A stretch of 64,000 nt of DNA from Batkoa obscura (GCA_030770535.1 JASVEC010000005.1:1116001-1180000); one strand, 5' to 3'. Numbered from the stretch's first letter, positions 25,795-39,619 are shown. Numbers and translations are program-made. The notes: a model not told the origin generated them from the letters alone.

Positions 25795-28700
25795 TCTTTG
25801 TTGATGTTGTTAAATGCTTAAAATGACAATAAGTTTTATATCTCACACTAGCAAGAAATTAATAAATTAGGATTGATTGAGATTGAAAATTTAAAATGAA
25901 AGAGAATATAAAAAAATTTAATTGAGTTTGTTACTATTTATATAATTTTTTTTAGGAGAGTTTTATTAAGCTTCGGAAATTTAATACCCACCCTGCATCT
26001 TATTTTTATCTTATTTTTATCTTTTTTTTGGAATACCAAAAAATCACTTTCCAAAAATAAGGGGAAATTCCAAATTTTCCTCAATCTTAATAAAATTAGG
26101 GACGTAATAATGAGCTTGGCTTGACTTTTTTGGCAATTAACTAAGGAGATTCTAAAGAATTAGCTGATGCGTTAACTCAGCTCAATTTAAAACAAATGAA
26201 TGTTCCTTTAAAATTGTTTTATTGGCTCAAATTCGATTATTCTCCCTTATTGCAGGTTTCATTTGTAGTTTAGGTGTCCTAGATAATCTATTAAAAAGCC
26301 TAACTAGCTATTTACTATAGTAGATTTTTACATGAATTAAAGCAGGTATGACTTTTAAAAGCATCAAGGTTGTTTTTTGCTATAGATAAACAACTATTGT
26401 ACTTTTACTATCAATTCGAGTAATAAGTGGTAGTGCATTAAGGAATATATGTAATTTATTTTGTATTTTATTATAGGTGTGCTGTATTGCTACAAAAAGA
26501 ATTTGTAAGTAATTACTAGATAATAGTTAGTTAATATTCTTTTATTTTTTCAAAAATAACAACCTCTACCCCATACTTAGTGATATATTGAAGTAAGGGG
26601 CTTTTTATTTTGATTATAAAAATAATTTATTCTCTACGCTTTATCTAAAAACAAACTATTTAAGAGTTTAAGAGTGTGATTTCATCTATGATCCAACCAA
26701 TAAGAGGACGAGATATTGAAATTTAACTTCTAGGCTTATTTCTTTATCTAGCTAAAGCGATTTTCTTAGTCGTTAAGTACTTGAGCCAATTAATTGTTCC
26801 TCCTCATTAGCTCTAAACCATTTATAGATTAGAGATTGACTAAAAGACAAGAGTTGTACAAGTTGAAATGGGTATAGCAACAATTGATGGAATCATAGTT
26901 TAACTTGATATGTAAATTAAATATTTATCCAAGACATAATAGATTTAATGTATTGAACCGGATAGCGGACACAAGTAAACCAAGCTCTTGACTTAATCAT
27001 CATACTAATTTCAATTAATTTCAAAAATAACTTGTACTCTATTGATTATGATCAAAAAATGTTCATGTTATGATATTAAAAAAACACATTTTTAATTAAC
27101 AAACTTTATTTCATTTTTACACTATTTATTTTATTCATATTTAATAACTTTTAAATCGTTTTATTACAATAACAATAGGAATTTTAAAAAAATTCAAAGA
27201 GTATTTTAGGACTTTGGGATAGTAGATTATGCCCTGAGATATAAAATGGATTCATTTAATATGCCCTATATATTAAAAAGTTCCATCTTACATTAACGAA
27301 AGCTATTAATTAGAGCTTTTTAAATGTCTTAAAAACTAATACGAAATAGCCCACATACTTGAAAGCTAAGTAATTAATATCGAATTATTTTAAAAATTTC
27401 ATAATAACTTGGGTGCTTGAAACAGAAGCTTTTAAATAGATTGTAATGAGCTAGCAGCCTATATATTTAAAAAAGAATAAGTTAATTTGGGGTTTATAAG
27501 GTGGCTTCTAAAGTAAGTTCTTTTTATTGGGCAAAAAAAATAGGTAGGCTATTGACTGCAACAGCAAACATTTTTTATCTCTAAAAAACAATATTTTTGG
27601 TGTAAAAAAATTCGCCTGTAGCAATTATATATCCTTAATAATAGAGATTTATTCAAAGAAGGAGATTACTTTAGAAACAACCTTATATTAATATATGTAA
27701 TTGAAGTGTATAAACTTCAATATAAACACTACTAATTAAATGTTTATACTTGCATATTATTGCTTTTAAAAACCCCAAATTTTCATAAAAAACCAATTTA
27801 TATGCAATAAATTAAGGTAAAATGTTGATTCTGGAACTTTAGTTGTTTTTCAAAATTAACCCCTATTTGTGAAAAAAATAACCCCAAATTTAAAACCCAG
27901 CTTTTAATCAATCCTAAACAAATTCATTTTTCATATCACAATACCTGTTTAAAAAGAATAGGTTTTCAAGTTAGGGTTGAGCCAAAGTTGGTTTTAAAAT
28001 ACTATCGTCATAGCTATCTTAGTCCTAAATGCTTGTAACAAAATAGCCAAGGGCTTATATATGAGACTATCGAGTTTTTTAAATAGACAGCAATTATTAT
28101 TTAAAATAACAGTCCATGTAGGGACTAAAATTTAGCGAGACCATTAACAAAAAGACTAATTTAAAGTTTGTACTTAATATTCTATAGCTTATTTTTTATA
28201 AAAGTCTATTTAACTTAATAGGCTACTTATGATAATAATAATAATATATTATTATAATAATTCATGCTCAAAGTACGACTTAAAGTTTGATAATCATAAT
28301 TTATAAAAGCTTTTTAGAAAAGTGGTTATAGTTTGGATGTTATATTCAATATATTATAATCATTATAATTCACAAACTTAAAACTTACCACTTTTATCTA
28401 TAGTAACCATGTTTTTCCTGCAATATGTTTTTTACAACAATTATTATTTAAAACATTTTCAGTAAAAATATTACTAAGTGATAACACAATTGAACATTTG
28501 AAAATAATTTCAACAGTGACCTCAGCAGTTCCCAACAAATTTCTAGTTATTGAGAGAATTTTATTTAAGCGTAAAAAAATAAATTTTAAACAAAAAAACA
28601 TACAGAAATATAGAAATGCATCATTATGTGGTGCCCCTATTTCAATGATTTTCTATTTTTATTTTTATTTTTGTTTCGGTTATGTATACGTAAGTCTATT

Positions 28701-29654
28701 TATTCTATAGTCTTTTATCACTGTTGAAAGTCACTAGAAGTTGTTGTTTAGACCTTTTTTAAGATGTTCAATTGTATCATTATTGTCGATAGTATTCTTT
28801 CGAAGATATGGTAATAAATTCATTTCATCCCAACATTTTATGCATCTCAAATTTACTTAAGCTCAACTTTTTAATATAAGATTGTATAAACAATCATAAA
28901 ATAAAAGACTAGGCAGTAATTCTTTTTAATTATATTATATAGTTTAATATACATGAAATATATTTTTTGCTACAGTATTTAATAATTTTATTTTTAGCTT
29001 ATTTTTATGACTTCCCAAGGTTTTTACCTGGATTGAGGGCACTCTTAGTTGTTAAAAATTAAACGTTAAAACTTTAAAACTTTAAAATTTTAACCTTAGT
29101 CATCAGCTTATTCCAAGTAATTGAAATTATTTTTTAAAATTTTTTTAACTACTTTGCAAACTTCAAAAATTATTATTTTATTGATTTTAACAATATGGAT
29201 CAAAGTCGAAAGATCAAATCAAAGTGGTGCCAATATCTCCTGAGTCCACATTGCTTTCAATATTCCCCATTTTATCCTATCAATTAAAGTTTTTAAGAGT
29301 GATTATAAATTAAAGTTCATTTTGAGATTTGAAATTTAAATTGTAAAAACTGTAAAAACTGCTTAGTTTTTTTTGGAATTCCCAAAATACTTATTTTATT
29401 TTAAAACTGTTATGACGGGATGTTTAGTATTTTTTTAACCAATATTAGAATAATGCTGACAAAAAATGCTGCTCATTTTTCCCCTTAAAACGACTAAGAG
29501 TGCTCTAAGAAAATTTAAAAAGACAACTGAAAATATAAAAGATTGAGCTAAGAAATTTAAAAAGTTTCCTAATTTTTAATTTTATGATAAGCCACGATTA
29601 ACTGGTAGCAAGCCAACTTTTTTAAAAAGGGCATCTACAATGATGCACAAATCT
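25795..29654. other. Gene-free AT-rich stretch
   Basis: Nearly 4 kb upstream of the kinase gene. Two overlapping opposite frames at 28398-28710 are Phe/Lys-rich chance openings. No RNA gene, repeat array or conserved block is recognised. Confidence 0.55.
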
Positions 29655-29753
29655 ATTTAGGAGTGTTTTTTGGCTTCATCACTTTTTCCATTTTTAAGCG
29701 CTATTTGAGTGGAAAAACTGTTAGTAAACTTCTTAAAAAAATACACCCTCCAT
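29655..29753 (-). mobile_element. 107-bp MITE, copy 8
   Basis: 99 bp, slightly shortened (AAA run near the end). Core TTTTTAAGCGCTATTTGAGT intact; flanking dinucleotides TT on both sides. It lies about 200 bp before GPI1. Confidence 0.85.
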
Positions 29754-29961
29754 TTTTTTCTTGAAAAGCAAAAGTTGCAATGAACGAATCCTCAAGTTTA
29801 TAAAACAAATAAAATTAAAAATTAAGTTTTAATGAATTTAATATTATTTTTAATAATTAGTTTATTAAGTTATTTGTTATTTTTAAAACTATTATTACGA
29901 TTCATTAGTAAAAAATTAACCAAAGAAAAGATAAGGATCCATATTCCAAGACGCTATAGTT

Positions 29962-32022
29962 ATGGTTAAAACTTGCTTTTGTAAAACTACAAGTTGGAAG
30001 GGGAAATGGGTTATTGGTTTAAAAGTCGGGAGGTCTTATTTGATTACTCAAAGTGTAAATTATGAGGTATGCATATTTTTTATTTTAAATGGTAGTGTTT
30101 TAAATGTAGTTTTTTTATTAAATGGATTGTTTTTAGATGAACGAATTAATTTGTTTAATCCGAGCAAAACAGGAGTATTTAAAAAAATATAAAGAATTGA
30201 GTTACCCCATTGTGATTATAGGGGGTTATAAAGAAAAGATAGATAGTAAGCTTCTTTTTTTTCTGACGAGAATAGATTTAAATATTTTAGAATATGATTT
30301 TAAAGAAATAGAGTTATTATTTGAGTTAGATAAAGCCAAATCAAAATATCAGCTTAATTCAAACGAAGAAGTCATAAAGTTAATTTACGTAAAAAAAGGT
30401 TTTTATTCTCTGGATTTTCAAAATTATTTCAAAAACGATAGTTCAACAAACAAAGAGTTTGATTTAAAGCAAGTGTTTTTGTTAGTAAGGCTATATTTAT
30501 AGTAATGAAATAAATAATAATTTACTTTAGATCAATAACTTTAAATATTTAAAATTGGAATTTAATCACGAACTAATGAACCCAGAACTAATTCCATTTC
30601 CTAATGTTGAAAAACAACAATTCAGTAGCTTAGGTATTTTTTATTCTATATAAAATTTCATTTACTAATTAATTAGCTTCTATCATTAAATATAACTATA
30701 AAAGTTTCAAATATATAATTAAGAACCGAAAGCTATTATATCAAAAGCATCAACTAATAACTGAAGCCATTTATTACCACCAGCTTAAATATATGGATTT
30801 AGTCATCACTTTGATTCTAAACTCTATTATTGTTTATTTTGTTATTTATTTCATTAGCTTAAATAAATATATGATTAGTCGTAAAATTTGCTCTTTAATA
30901 AAAGTAAGGTTTTGTTTATTTATAACAAGTTCGTTTTTAACCTTTATTAAAGAGATTTACAGTAGAAAACATTAAAGAGTTAATTGGCTGGCTACAAGGC
31001 TACCCAGCTGGTCTAAAATTAAATTCAGGATTAACTAAATTCCTTGGGCAGCTGTTTTTGTGTGTTATCTATCCATTTATAGGTAATGCTATAGTACTAA
31101 TACAAAGTAAAGTAATATAATGATTAGAATTATCGGACATATGGCCAGATTATATGAATTTTTTACTAAATTTCGCAACAATAATCTCTATATTATTTGG
31201 ATTTAGTGGACTATTAGCTTGTTCAATGGACTTATTCTCTTTGATCTGTTTACACATAAATTGGTTTTATCTTTTAGCCTCAAAATTATTTCATTGGCAT
31301 TTAAATATAAACTTGAGTTTATTTAATTTATTTATAGGTATGTAACTAATAATATGGTTTAATAGTGTAGTATATAATTTATATTATTAGGTAAGCGTTA
31401 TAATCCATTAAGAGATCGATTTGATCAATGTCAATATAATATGGATCAGCTCACGCTTGGTACTTTATTATTTACAGTATCTGCTTTCTTATTCCCAACT
31501 ATTTTTGTTTATTATTTGGCTTCATTATTAGTAATATCCACTAATAATAATAATTTAATTGATAATCTAATTTTACTAAATTAGGCAAAATTAAGTACGG
31601 TAGTAGTACTATGTATTATTCAATTAATTTCTGTTATATGGCTAAAATTCCCTTTCTTTTCTATTTATCTAAAACTTTTTCGTCCTTCTTTACTACCAGG
31701 TATTTTATCTATTTATTTTATATCCTATTATTTAATAACTATGAAAGGGGGGGTCAAATTATCCTCAATTGAATTTCAACGTCAATTTAAATATATTGAT
31801 ACTACAAATATACATTATTTCCATTTACAAGTAAGTTTTATCATTAATCATTATTTAGTTAAATTTACATATTAGCCTATTTCTATTTCTCTGCTTAAAA
31901 TCTTAACATTCGTCCCCCATTTGACATGCTATTTTAACTCTTATTTCATTAATAACCGTATCCTAAATTCATTACTTTGTGGTAAAGCTATCCCTCCTTT
32001 TGAACCTTTGTTCTTTTATTAA
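29962..32022 (+). CDS. GPI1: GPI1/PIG-Q, subunit of GPI-GlcNAc transferase
   Basis: Nine exons: 29962-30066, 30137-30484, 30531-30633, 30677-30880, 30963-31082, 31128-31337, 31391-31530, 31585-31830, 31876-32022; 540 aa. The complex performs the first step of GPI anchor synthesis at the ER, moving GlcNAc to phosphatidylinositol. Diagnostic blocks: LIGWLQGYPAGLKLN (human LLQWLMGAPAGLKMN), SMDLFSLICLHINWFYLLASKL, then GKRYNPLRDRFDQCQYNMDQL and LGTLLFTVSAFLFPT. Several hydrophobic segments follow one another from ~205 to 450. The N-terminus MVKTCFCKTT..GKWVIGLKVG parallels PIG-Q's MVLKAFFP..GLLVGRWV, so I start at 29962; an ATG at 29832 with an extra 52-nt intron is possible. All introns are 43-82 nt GT-AG. 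Confidence 0.88.
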
Positions 32023-33739
32023 ACTATTAGTTTTTTGTCTAATTTTATTTATCAGTATATTACCATTACAAGTGATTACTATAGTTGTATATTATTACAA
32101 TATTATTTACTTATAACTTAATTTTGTTATTAATTTCTTATAAGTTGTAAGTTTATATTAAATTAATTTAGCTCCTCAATTATAGGAATTTCAACATTTA
32201 CTTTTTATACTCAGTATAATCAAATTTAAAAATAGTTTATTAAGTAAAACATTTAAACCACGATTAATCGGATGAGCTAACATTAAATCCGGCTGGCAAT
32301 TCATTTATAAACTGAAACCTGGTTTTTCATAAAACTTTGACAATAAACTATTATTAACATTACAATAAAATATTAAACTTAAAACCTTGTCACCTCGGAT
32401 TTAGTAAGTTTTTGAAAGAAAGGGAATTTTAAAGAAACAGATAAATTTCCTCCAAGTTTATCCACAGTTTGTTTCATTATGGCTAGGTATTTAATTCCGC
32501 CAATTGTTTAAGAATCCTTTGAGCTTACTTAAGCGAATAAACTTAAAGACTTTATAATAAATTAGGAAGAAGCTTAATTTTTTTTAATTTCTTGTTTATT
32601 AAGTTTAATTTTCGGATTAATAGATTGTTTGTTTATCTTACAAAACAATTCTAATTTATTAATATGTTTATTTTTATAAATTTAACCCATGTCTTGCTTT
32701 GTTAAGGCTTATATATTTGTTTTTTAAAAAACAAATGTTTCGAGTATTTAATCATACTTAATAAGCCAACTTTAATTTATTAGTAATTAGTAATTAGTAA
32801 CATTACCATATAATCAAGAAATTTAATTAACAAATCTATTGATCTTATAAAGTTCAAGTTTAGCTCAAATTTACCATTATTAATTAGAATTAATTTACCG
32901 AATTTAATAAATAGAAAGTTTACTACCTTTTTTTACCATGATACTTTCATTATATAACAAAACTTATTTTCAATTCGACAACAGTGATCAATTAAATTTA
33001 AGAATTTCATCAAGCACATTGAAAAAAATATGGTGTAGTTTAGGTTTCATTTACAGTTCTAACTTAGAGCTTGAAAATGGTTCTACTTTTTACTTCCACC
33101 AATCATTCTGGCTTATTGAATCTAATTTTAGGTCTTTATAGCCTAAAACCTCAATTTAATAATTGGAAGGCAACTACCTTCTTGTTAAACTTTGAATAAA
33201 TGCTCGCATTGAATTTTTGCAACTAAAACTTAAACCCTAATTCTTATTTTTCTGAAAAAACTCCAGCCAAAATTTCAACTTGTGCAATTGACCCCCAATC
33301 AAAGTGGAGCACTTTGTAGTCAGCTGCTTTGAAATTGTTCACTTCGAAGGTGATATCAGTTAATTATGAACTGAATTTGGAATATTTCAATTTGATTGGT
33401 AGATAGCGATTAAAAAAAGAAATTCTCCTTTTAAACCAAGTAAAAGTAAGAGCCAACTTTTTTTAAAGGGAAAGTCAAGCTAAACGTTTAATCACCTACT
33501 TTTAATTACCATAATTTTTAAAACCTTTTTATCCTCGTAAGCGAACTCTCACTTTTTTCAACTTGTATATTAATTAGTTAAGAGTTGTTTATTTATCCGA
33601 TTTAACTTTCCATTTTAATTATTGCTTTTAAAAGTAAGTGTATTCATTTGAAAATTAAATTTAGAAAGATATATCATTTAACTCAATTATATTATACAAG
33701 CAACTCTCTTTTTGATCAAATGTATTAATTTTTGAATAG
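32023..33739. other. Intergenic between GPI1 and Ras
   Basis: 1.7 kb, AT-rich. A 67-codon frame at 32938-33141 has no recognisable feature. Nothing else is supported. Confidence 0.5.
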
Positions 33740-34665
33740 ATGTTGTTATATAAAATAGTAGTACTCGGTGATGGTGGTGTTGGCAAGGTAAATGAACCGA
33801 AATTTGAATTATTAAGTTTCTAATATCTTTTTTATATTATCTTATTCAGACGGCGCTAACGATTCAGGTAATTAGTTTTTTAATTTATCTAAATCTAGCT
33901 TTAACCTTTTTTAATAGCTTTGTTTAAATCATTTCGTTGGTAAGATAATTACAAAATAGCATCAAATTAATTTAACCTGGTTTTATCTATTTAAATTATA
34001 ATTCTTATTACTTTTTTTTAGAGGTAGCTACTCCTTCTTTTTAGATTTTTTAAGTTATTTATTTATATTGTTTAGACATATGATCCAACGATTGAAGATT
34101 CTTACCGAAAGCAAGTTGTAATTGATGATCAAGCATGTGTATTAGAAGTTTTAGATACTGCCGGACAAGGTAAATTTGAGATTTATATAGCTTTAAAAAT
34201 AAACTAACAACTTTAAAGAGGAGTATACTGCGTTAAGAGATCAATGGATTAGGTATATAATAGGTCTAAACAAAAAAATAACGAATTAAAATTGAAATTA
34301 GAGATGGTGAAGGGTTTTTATTAGTGTACTCTATCACTTCTCGTTCCACTTTTGAACGAGTAGAACGTTATCATGAACAGATTCTTAGAGTAAAGGACAA
34401 CGAATTTTCACCTATGATTTTGGTTGGTAACAAAGCAGATAAAGCAACTGAAAGGGAAGTAGCACGTGAAGAAGGGGTAACTATGGCAAGACGCTTAAAC
34501 TGTGAATTTATAGAATCTAGTGCTAAAGCATGTATCAATGTAGAGATGGCGTTTTATCAAGTAGTACGGTTAATAAGAGCGGATCAAGGATTCAATGAAC
34601 CTCCTAAACGTATAGGGTCGATTAATCGACCTGGTAAAAAGTCACGCAAATGTTTAGCGCTTTAA
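33740..34665 (+). CDS. Ras GTPase, RAS2/RasB type
   Basis: Seven exons: 33740-33787, 33850-33867 (18 nt), 33918-33939, 34022-34023 (2 nt), 34076-34169, 34219-34252, 34302-34665. They total 582 nt, 193 aa. Ras switches signalling at membranes by GTP binding. Residues fall in exact HRAS numbering: P-loop GDGGVGK 10-16, effector loop [15 protein letters not shown] with Tyr32 and Thr35, DTAGQEEY with Gln61, NKAD, SSAK. The tail KKSRKCLAL is basic plus a CAAX box ending in Leu, predicted for geranylgeranylation. GVGKTALTIQLCLNHFVETYDP and [14 protein letters not shown] match the fungal ras2 branch. The 2-nt exon is needed for codon 30; using the donor at 33936 instead would delete Val29 and Glu30 but stay in frame. 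Confidence 0.92.
34022..34023 (+). other. Probable 2-nt microexon of Ras
   Basis: Exon 3 ends with the first base of codon 30 and the next large exon begins with ACA TAT (Thr31 Tyr32). In between, CTTTTTTTTAG, then AG, then GTAGCT supplies exactly the two bases that make GAG (Glu30). Other AG...GT combinations in the 136-nt interval give stops or a wrong frame. Confidence 0.6.
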
Positions 34666-35138
34666 ATAGTTCGATTAATTTTAAAATCTTAAAGTGAGAC
34701 TTGAGCTAGTTTTTTAATTGGTATAATTTATACCTTAACCATTTTGCCTTAACGTATTAAACACCTTAACTTTTGTAAGTCAATATAAGATATAGCTCCA
34801 ATATTCATATTAATACTATTTAGACATACCACTTACCTTTACTCATTCTTTAGGCATACTTTCTTAATATTCCTTATCTGAGAGTTTTACCAATATCAAA
34901 ATTAATTTTTATCCCTCTTAAAGTTAATTATACCCTAATTTTAACGATTATAAACTTACTTTTCAATAAGTTATTTATTTTTTAAGGGTAAAAATCCACT
35001 CTTTTTTGTTACTTTTTTTTATAAATTTATTTGCTATTTATTATCATATTATTATTAGTGGTAGTAAAAGAATAAAAGAAAACAAGAACATTGTCTATAC
35101 TGTATGGAACATCAGACTAGTTTTTTAGTTTAGCTCCG

Positions 35139-35180
35139 TTAATTCGATTAATTCGATTAATTCGATTAATTCGATTAATT
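35139..35180. repeat. 9-bp tandem repeat (TTAATTCGA)n
   Basis: More than four perfect head-to-tail units about 470 bp after the Ras stop. Confidence 0.9.
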
Positions 35181-35761
35181 CAATTTATTTGTTTATAGTA
35201 TTATTCAATAAAATGAATTTTTGAATAAAAGTAGTGGAGTATACGCTATCATTAGTTTACTTTAATATTACAAATCAAACTAGTAATATATGTCAAACTT
35301 GACTAATAATACTTTTCATTTGTCAAAGGTTATACTGATAACAAAAATTTCTGTAATTTTTAATAAATATGGAATCTGATTTACCACCTTAAATTTCGTT
35401 TTTCATTCAGTTTTTGGTTACAAAATAAAAAAATCTGTATCCCACTGCAATCACCTTTTTTAGTAATTTCTTAGTAAGCAATTAATTAGCCTAAAGGTAG
35501 CCAAGAGGTATTGAATTGTATAGTAGTGAGTGATAACAAGCAACTAATTAATATACACAATTGAAGTTTAGAAAGGTTTTATAACTTTGTACACTTTTTA
35601 AGTTGGATTATATTTATGATAGTAATTTTTTAATGTGGTGTAAAAAACTCCCCTTTTTTTTAAGGGAACTAAAGTATTAGATTAGCATTAAACCTTTTTA
35701 TTGTTAAAGTTTGCTTAATAGTTAACATAAACTAAACTCGCATTTCTTTATACTTTGTTAA

Positions 35762-35798
35762 GATAATATAGATAATATAGATAATATAGATAATATAA
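35762..35798. repeat. 9-bp tandem repeat (GATAATATA)x4
   Basis: Four perfect units in the Ras-NTO1 spacer. Confidence 0.9.
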
Positions 35799-36563
35799 TT
35801 TATAAAGAAATGGCTATTAGAATAATTTATGTGAATCAAAATAAAAATGGGTTAGCTTGAAAGTAATTATAAAAGTTATTAATTCAATATAGTTATGGAA
35901 CTAAATATTACAAAATAATATTTTTTATTTCTTTATTTTTTATCTTTTTGACCCTCTTTTATTGTTTTATTACAAAAAAATATTTATAAAATTAGTGGAG
36001 AAATATTTAAATTTGAGCTTAAAGCATTTTTTGGATAGAAATTTAAGTGGAGTTCAACTTTCCAGCCTTGTTTTTTTACACACATTATTTTATAATAATA
36101 TGAATTTTAAGTAGGTTAAATGCTAGTTTTTATAGCTAATAAGTTTTAAATGTTTGAATGCTGTTTATTTAATTTTAGTGTCTTTGGATTTTTTTTATAA
36201 TACTAATTTATTATATCATTTCAATCTTATTCTTATTCTAATTGAATAATAATTCTAATTTGGGTTTGATCTTTAGATAAATTTATACAATGTATACAAA
36301 TATATAAATATATTAAATGTAAATAAAGTAATATATTATTAATAGCGAAATAAATGTTATTAAAAAATTTTAATAGCTTTTAACAAATTTGGTATATAAA
36401 CAAAAGAAAACATTTAAACTTAAATAAGACCATGTGATCCTGCTAAACATAGGTTTTAATTGGTTGTAACAATGAATGCATTTTACTTTTAGAAGTTAAA
36501 AATAAACAACCGATTGAACAATTTTTCTTTTAAAAAAAGAGTTAGGAGGTACTTAACTTTCTT

Positions 36564-39500
36564 ATGAAAAGGACACGTAATTTAAGTAACAAGCCAAAAT
36601 ACTCAGGTTTTTTTTCAGATATAAATGACATATTAGATGGAAAAGAAACAAACAATAATAAAAATAAGAGGAGATCATCAAAGAGGAAAAAAGGTTTATT
36701 TAATGGAGATACTAATGAAGACCAGGAGTTACACGAGTCATCAGATAATTCACTAGATATTAAAGAAGATGAGCCTGAAATTGAAGATAAATCAGAATCA
36801 GAGAACAGCATTATCTCAATACAAAAAAGTAGAAGGATTCCTGAACCTAAAGATAAAAAACAAAAAAAAAGACATCCAAAAGATGAAATTAAAGAGCATA
36901 CTATCGACGACATTGACATCAATCAAAAGTTGAGCATTAAAATCAACAATTCGGTGAACAACAATGTAAAGGCAGGCTCTAATAAAAAAATAAACAATAC
37001 TGGTAATTTTTATTTTAAAATTTAAAATTTAACTTATAAATTTGAAATAGAAGAAAAGAATGGATTTATAGCTAAACCAATTCCTATACCCAGTTATAGA
37101 CCTTTGGATATTTATAATTACCTTAAATTTGATGATCCAGAACTTGAGGATGGAGATTCAAGGGTCATTTTTGTTAGGCCAAAGAATCATTATCTTAGAG
37201 CCAACGGTAATTCCTTTTTCTAATTTATCAGTCATATTTAATGTTTTCAGAATTAATCCCCGAGTCTAAGTTGGCAGTAGAATATGATCTTGATCTTGAA
37301 GGTAATTTATATTGAAATTAAAATTTTTATATTTTTATATTTTGAAGATAAGGCATGGCTGGAGGTAATTTGTGAGAAATTAGAAATCAATACTGAGGTT
37401 TTAGATATGGAGGAAATATTTGAATTGTTCATGGATAGAATTGAAAAAAATTGGTTTATTCATGTAAGTAAGATAAACATTTGTATGATAAACAATAACA
37501 TTCTTTTAGAGTAAACAAACAGATAAACAAAATAAATTTCGAACTAGCGAGCTTAATCCAGATACTCCTTGTGAGATTTGTAAAGAAACTGATTGCGAAA
37601 ATAGCAATGCTATAATATTCTGTGATGGTTGTGATTTAGCTGTACATCAGGGTACTTATCTTTGCTTTTGTAATTTTAATGCTAATATTCAGATTGTTAT
37701 GGTGTACCTTACATACCTGAAGGACAATGGCTTTGTAGAAAATGTATAGTTTCTCCTTCCAACCCAGTGGTAATATTTTTTAGTTTTTTAAATAACTATA
37801 TTAATAAGAAGACTTGTATTCTTTGCCCTAATGAAGGAGGAGCATTTAAACAAACTGGGTTGAATTCTTGGGCTCATGTTTTATGTGCCATATGGATCCC
37901 AGAAGTTTCTTTTGGCAGCAGCGTATACATTGAACCAATCGAAGGTATCAACACAATTCCCAAAAGCCGATGGAAATTGGTACTTTTTTGATTATTATTT
38001 TATTTCACAACTAAGTTTTTAGATATGCTATCTGTGTAAGCAACGTAAAGGAGCATGTGTGCAATGTTCAGTAAAATCTTGCTCTGCTTCTTTTCATGTG
38101 ACATGTGCTTTTTTTGCAAAGTTTACTATGAAATATAAAGTTATGCCAGATTCACTTTCAACAAAACCTTATTGCCATAAACATGTCTCTGTAAGTGCTG
38201 TTCGTGTGATTTGTGATAATATTTAACTTTTTAAAATAGAAAGATAATAAAGACCAAGCTGATATTCAAGAAGTACAAGGGTATTTTGCCAAAAAATTTA
38301 GTTCTAAGAAGACTCATAAAAAAGATTCTAAATATGGTAGTTACTTTTTTAAAATGAATATTTGTTTATATTAAATTAAATTTAAACAGCAACATTCAAA
38401 ACTTCAAGCTCTAAAGCTGCTATTGCTCATCAACAAGCAGTTGACCCAAGTCCTGAAATAATATCCATGGAAGTATTTCATCATATTATCAGTACTGAAA
38501 CAGAAGTAAAGACTCGAAAAAAAAATCAAATTTTATTAGAAATTTGTAAATATTGGACTCTCAAAAAGGGGGAATATAGGAATGTTCCGTTTATTAGACG
38601 TTTACATTTGGAGGTAGTTTTGATAATTAGTTGTTTAACTTTTATTTAACCTTAAATCAGCCTTGGACAGCTTCCACACCCCTCCAATCCGAAGAAGAGA
38701 AAGTTATTATATACGAAGTAATTATTTATTAATTTAGATTATAAATAATTCAACTTTTAAAGAATTTGGTTAATATTAAGGATGGCCTCGAGAAAGTTCA
38801 AAAAATTACTTCTTTAATAAGGCAAAGGGAGGCTTATAAGTTAGAGCTGATTAGATATCGGTATAATTATTGGGAAAGTTTCTTATTCCCAATGACAAAA
38901 TATTTTAGAAGTGTACTCCTAAAATTAATGAGGTAAATTTAATTTATTTTTGGTAATAATTTTTAACCAATTTTAGTGATGATAAAACATTTATATTCAC
39001 CCAACCTGTGAGTAGAGAACAAGCCCCAGATTATCATAATTACATCAAAAATCCAATGGACTTTGCAACTCTATCCTCTATTGTTGATAACCACGAAGTT
39101 CGTGACTTGAATACATTTAAAGTAACAAATAGTAATTAATTATACTTCATTTAAACTTATATTTAGGAAAAATTACTCTTGGTTTTCTCAAATTGTATGT
39201 TTTATAACGATGATAAATCAATCTATTATAAGACAGCTGCCAAGTTCAAAAAAAATGCATTGACAATGCTAAGCAACATTCAAAAAGAAATATCACGCTT
39301 AGATATTGATAGTGATACAGGATTTTTAAATGTTAGATTTGACACTGAAGCAGCATTTTCAAGTAACAAAATAGGCCAAGATAAAGGAAGTAACAATGAG
39401 CTATCAGAGGAAGAGATAGTCGTTTCTGAACATGACACTCCTAACTTTAAAGAAGCTGACAACGACATATTGTATTCTCTTAACGCTATTGAAGAAAAAT

Positions 39501-39619
39501 GTAATACCCAAGCCACCCAATCAGAAAATCAAAGTATGGATAAAGTTCCTGAGGAGTTAATTATATCGCCAATATCGTCAATATCGCCACAAAACGGAAT
39601 TCCTTTAAATAAAAAGTAA
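36564..39619 (+). CDS. NTO1: NTO1/BRPF-type PHD and bromodomain chromatin reader
   Basis: Fourteen exons: 36564-37002, 37051-37206, 37251-37301, 37348-37463, 37510-37651, 37693-37769, 37809-37979, 38023-38190, 38240-38336, 38390-38613, 38661-38717, 38763-38932, 38977-39121, 39167-39619; 2466 nt, 821 aa. BRPF/Nto1 proteins scaffold histone H3 acetyltransferase complexes (NuA3/MOZ). Order: charged, disordered N-terminus (1-146); Epl1-like region with [18 protein letters not shown] from Cys275 ([23 protein letters not shown]); knuckle and extended PHD ([48 protein letters not shown]); linker; bromodomain ~585-690 ([36 protein letters not shown]); acidic tail. No PWWP domain follows, as in yeast Nto1. 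Introns are 39-53 nt. The sixth intron ends AAGAAG, a tandem acceptor that could add or drop one Lys. Confidence 0.93.

Larger units (their letters stand above)
34666..36563. other. Intergenic, AT-rich, two small tandem repeats
   Basis: 1.9 kb between Ras and NTO1. Contains (TTAATTCGA)x4-5 at 35139-35180 and (GATAATATA)x4 at 35762-35798. No gene is supported. Confidence 0.6.

Noticed and set aside
28398-28710. Two overlapping opposite frames
   Set aside because: Low-complexity Phe/Lys/Tyr content, no motifs, surrounded by non-coding DNA.
29832-29961. Upstream ATG of GPI1 giving a hydrophobic leader
   Set aside because: It needs an extra 52-nt intron, and PIG-Q proteins start with a sequence like the one at 29962. 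Kept only as an alternative.
32938-33141. 67-codon frame between GPI1 and Ras
   Set aside because: No recognisable domain, short, and no splice partner gives a longer product.
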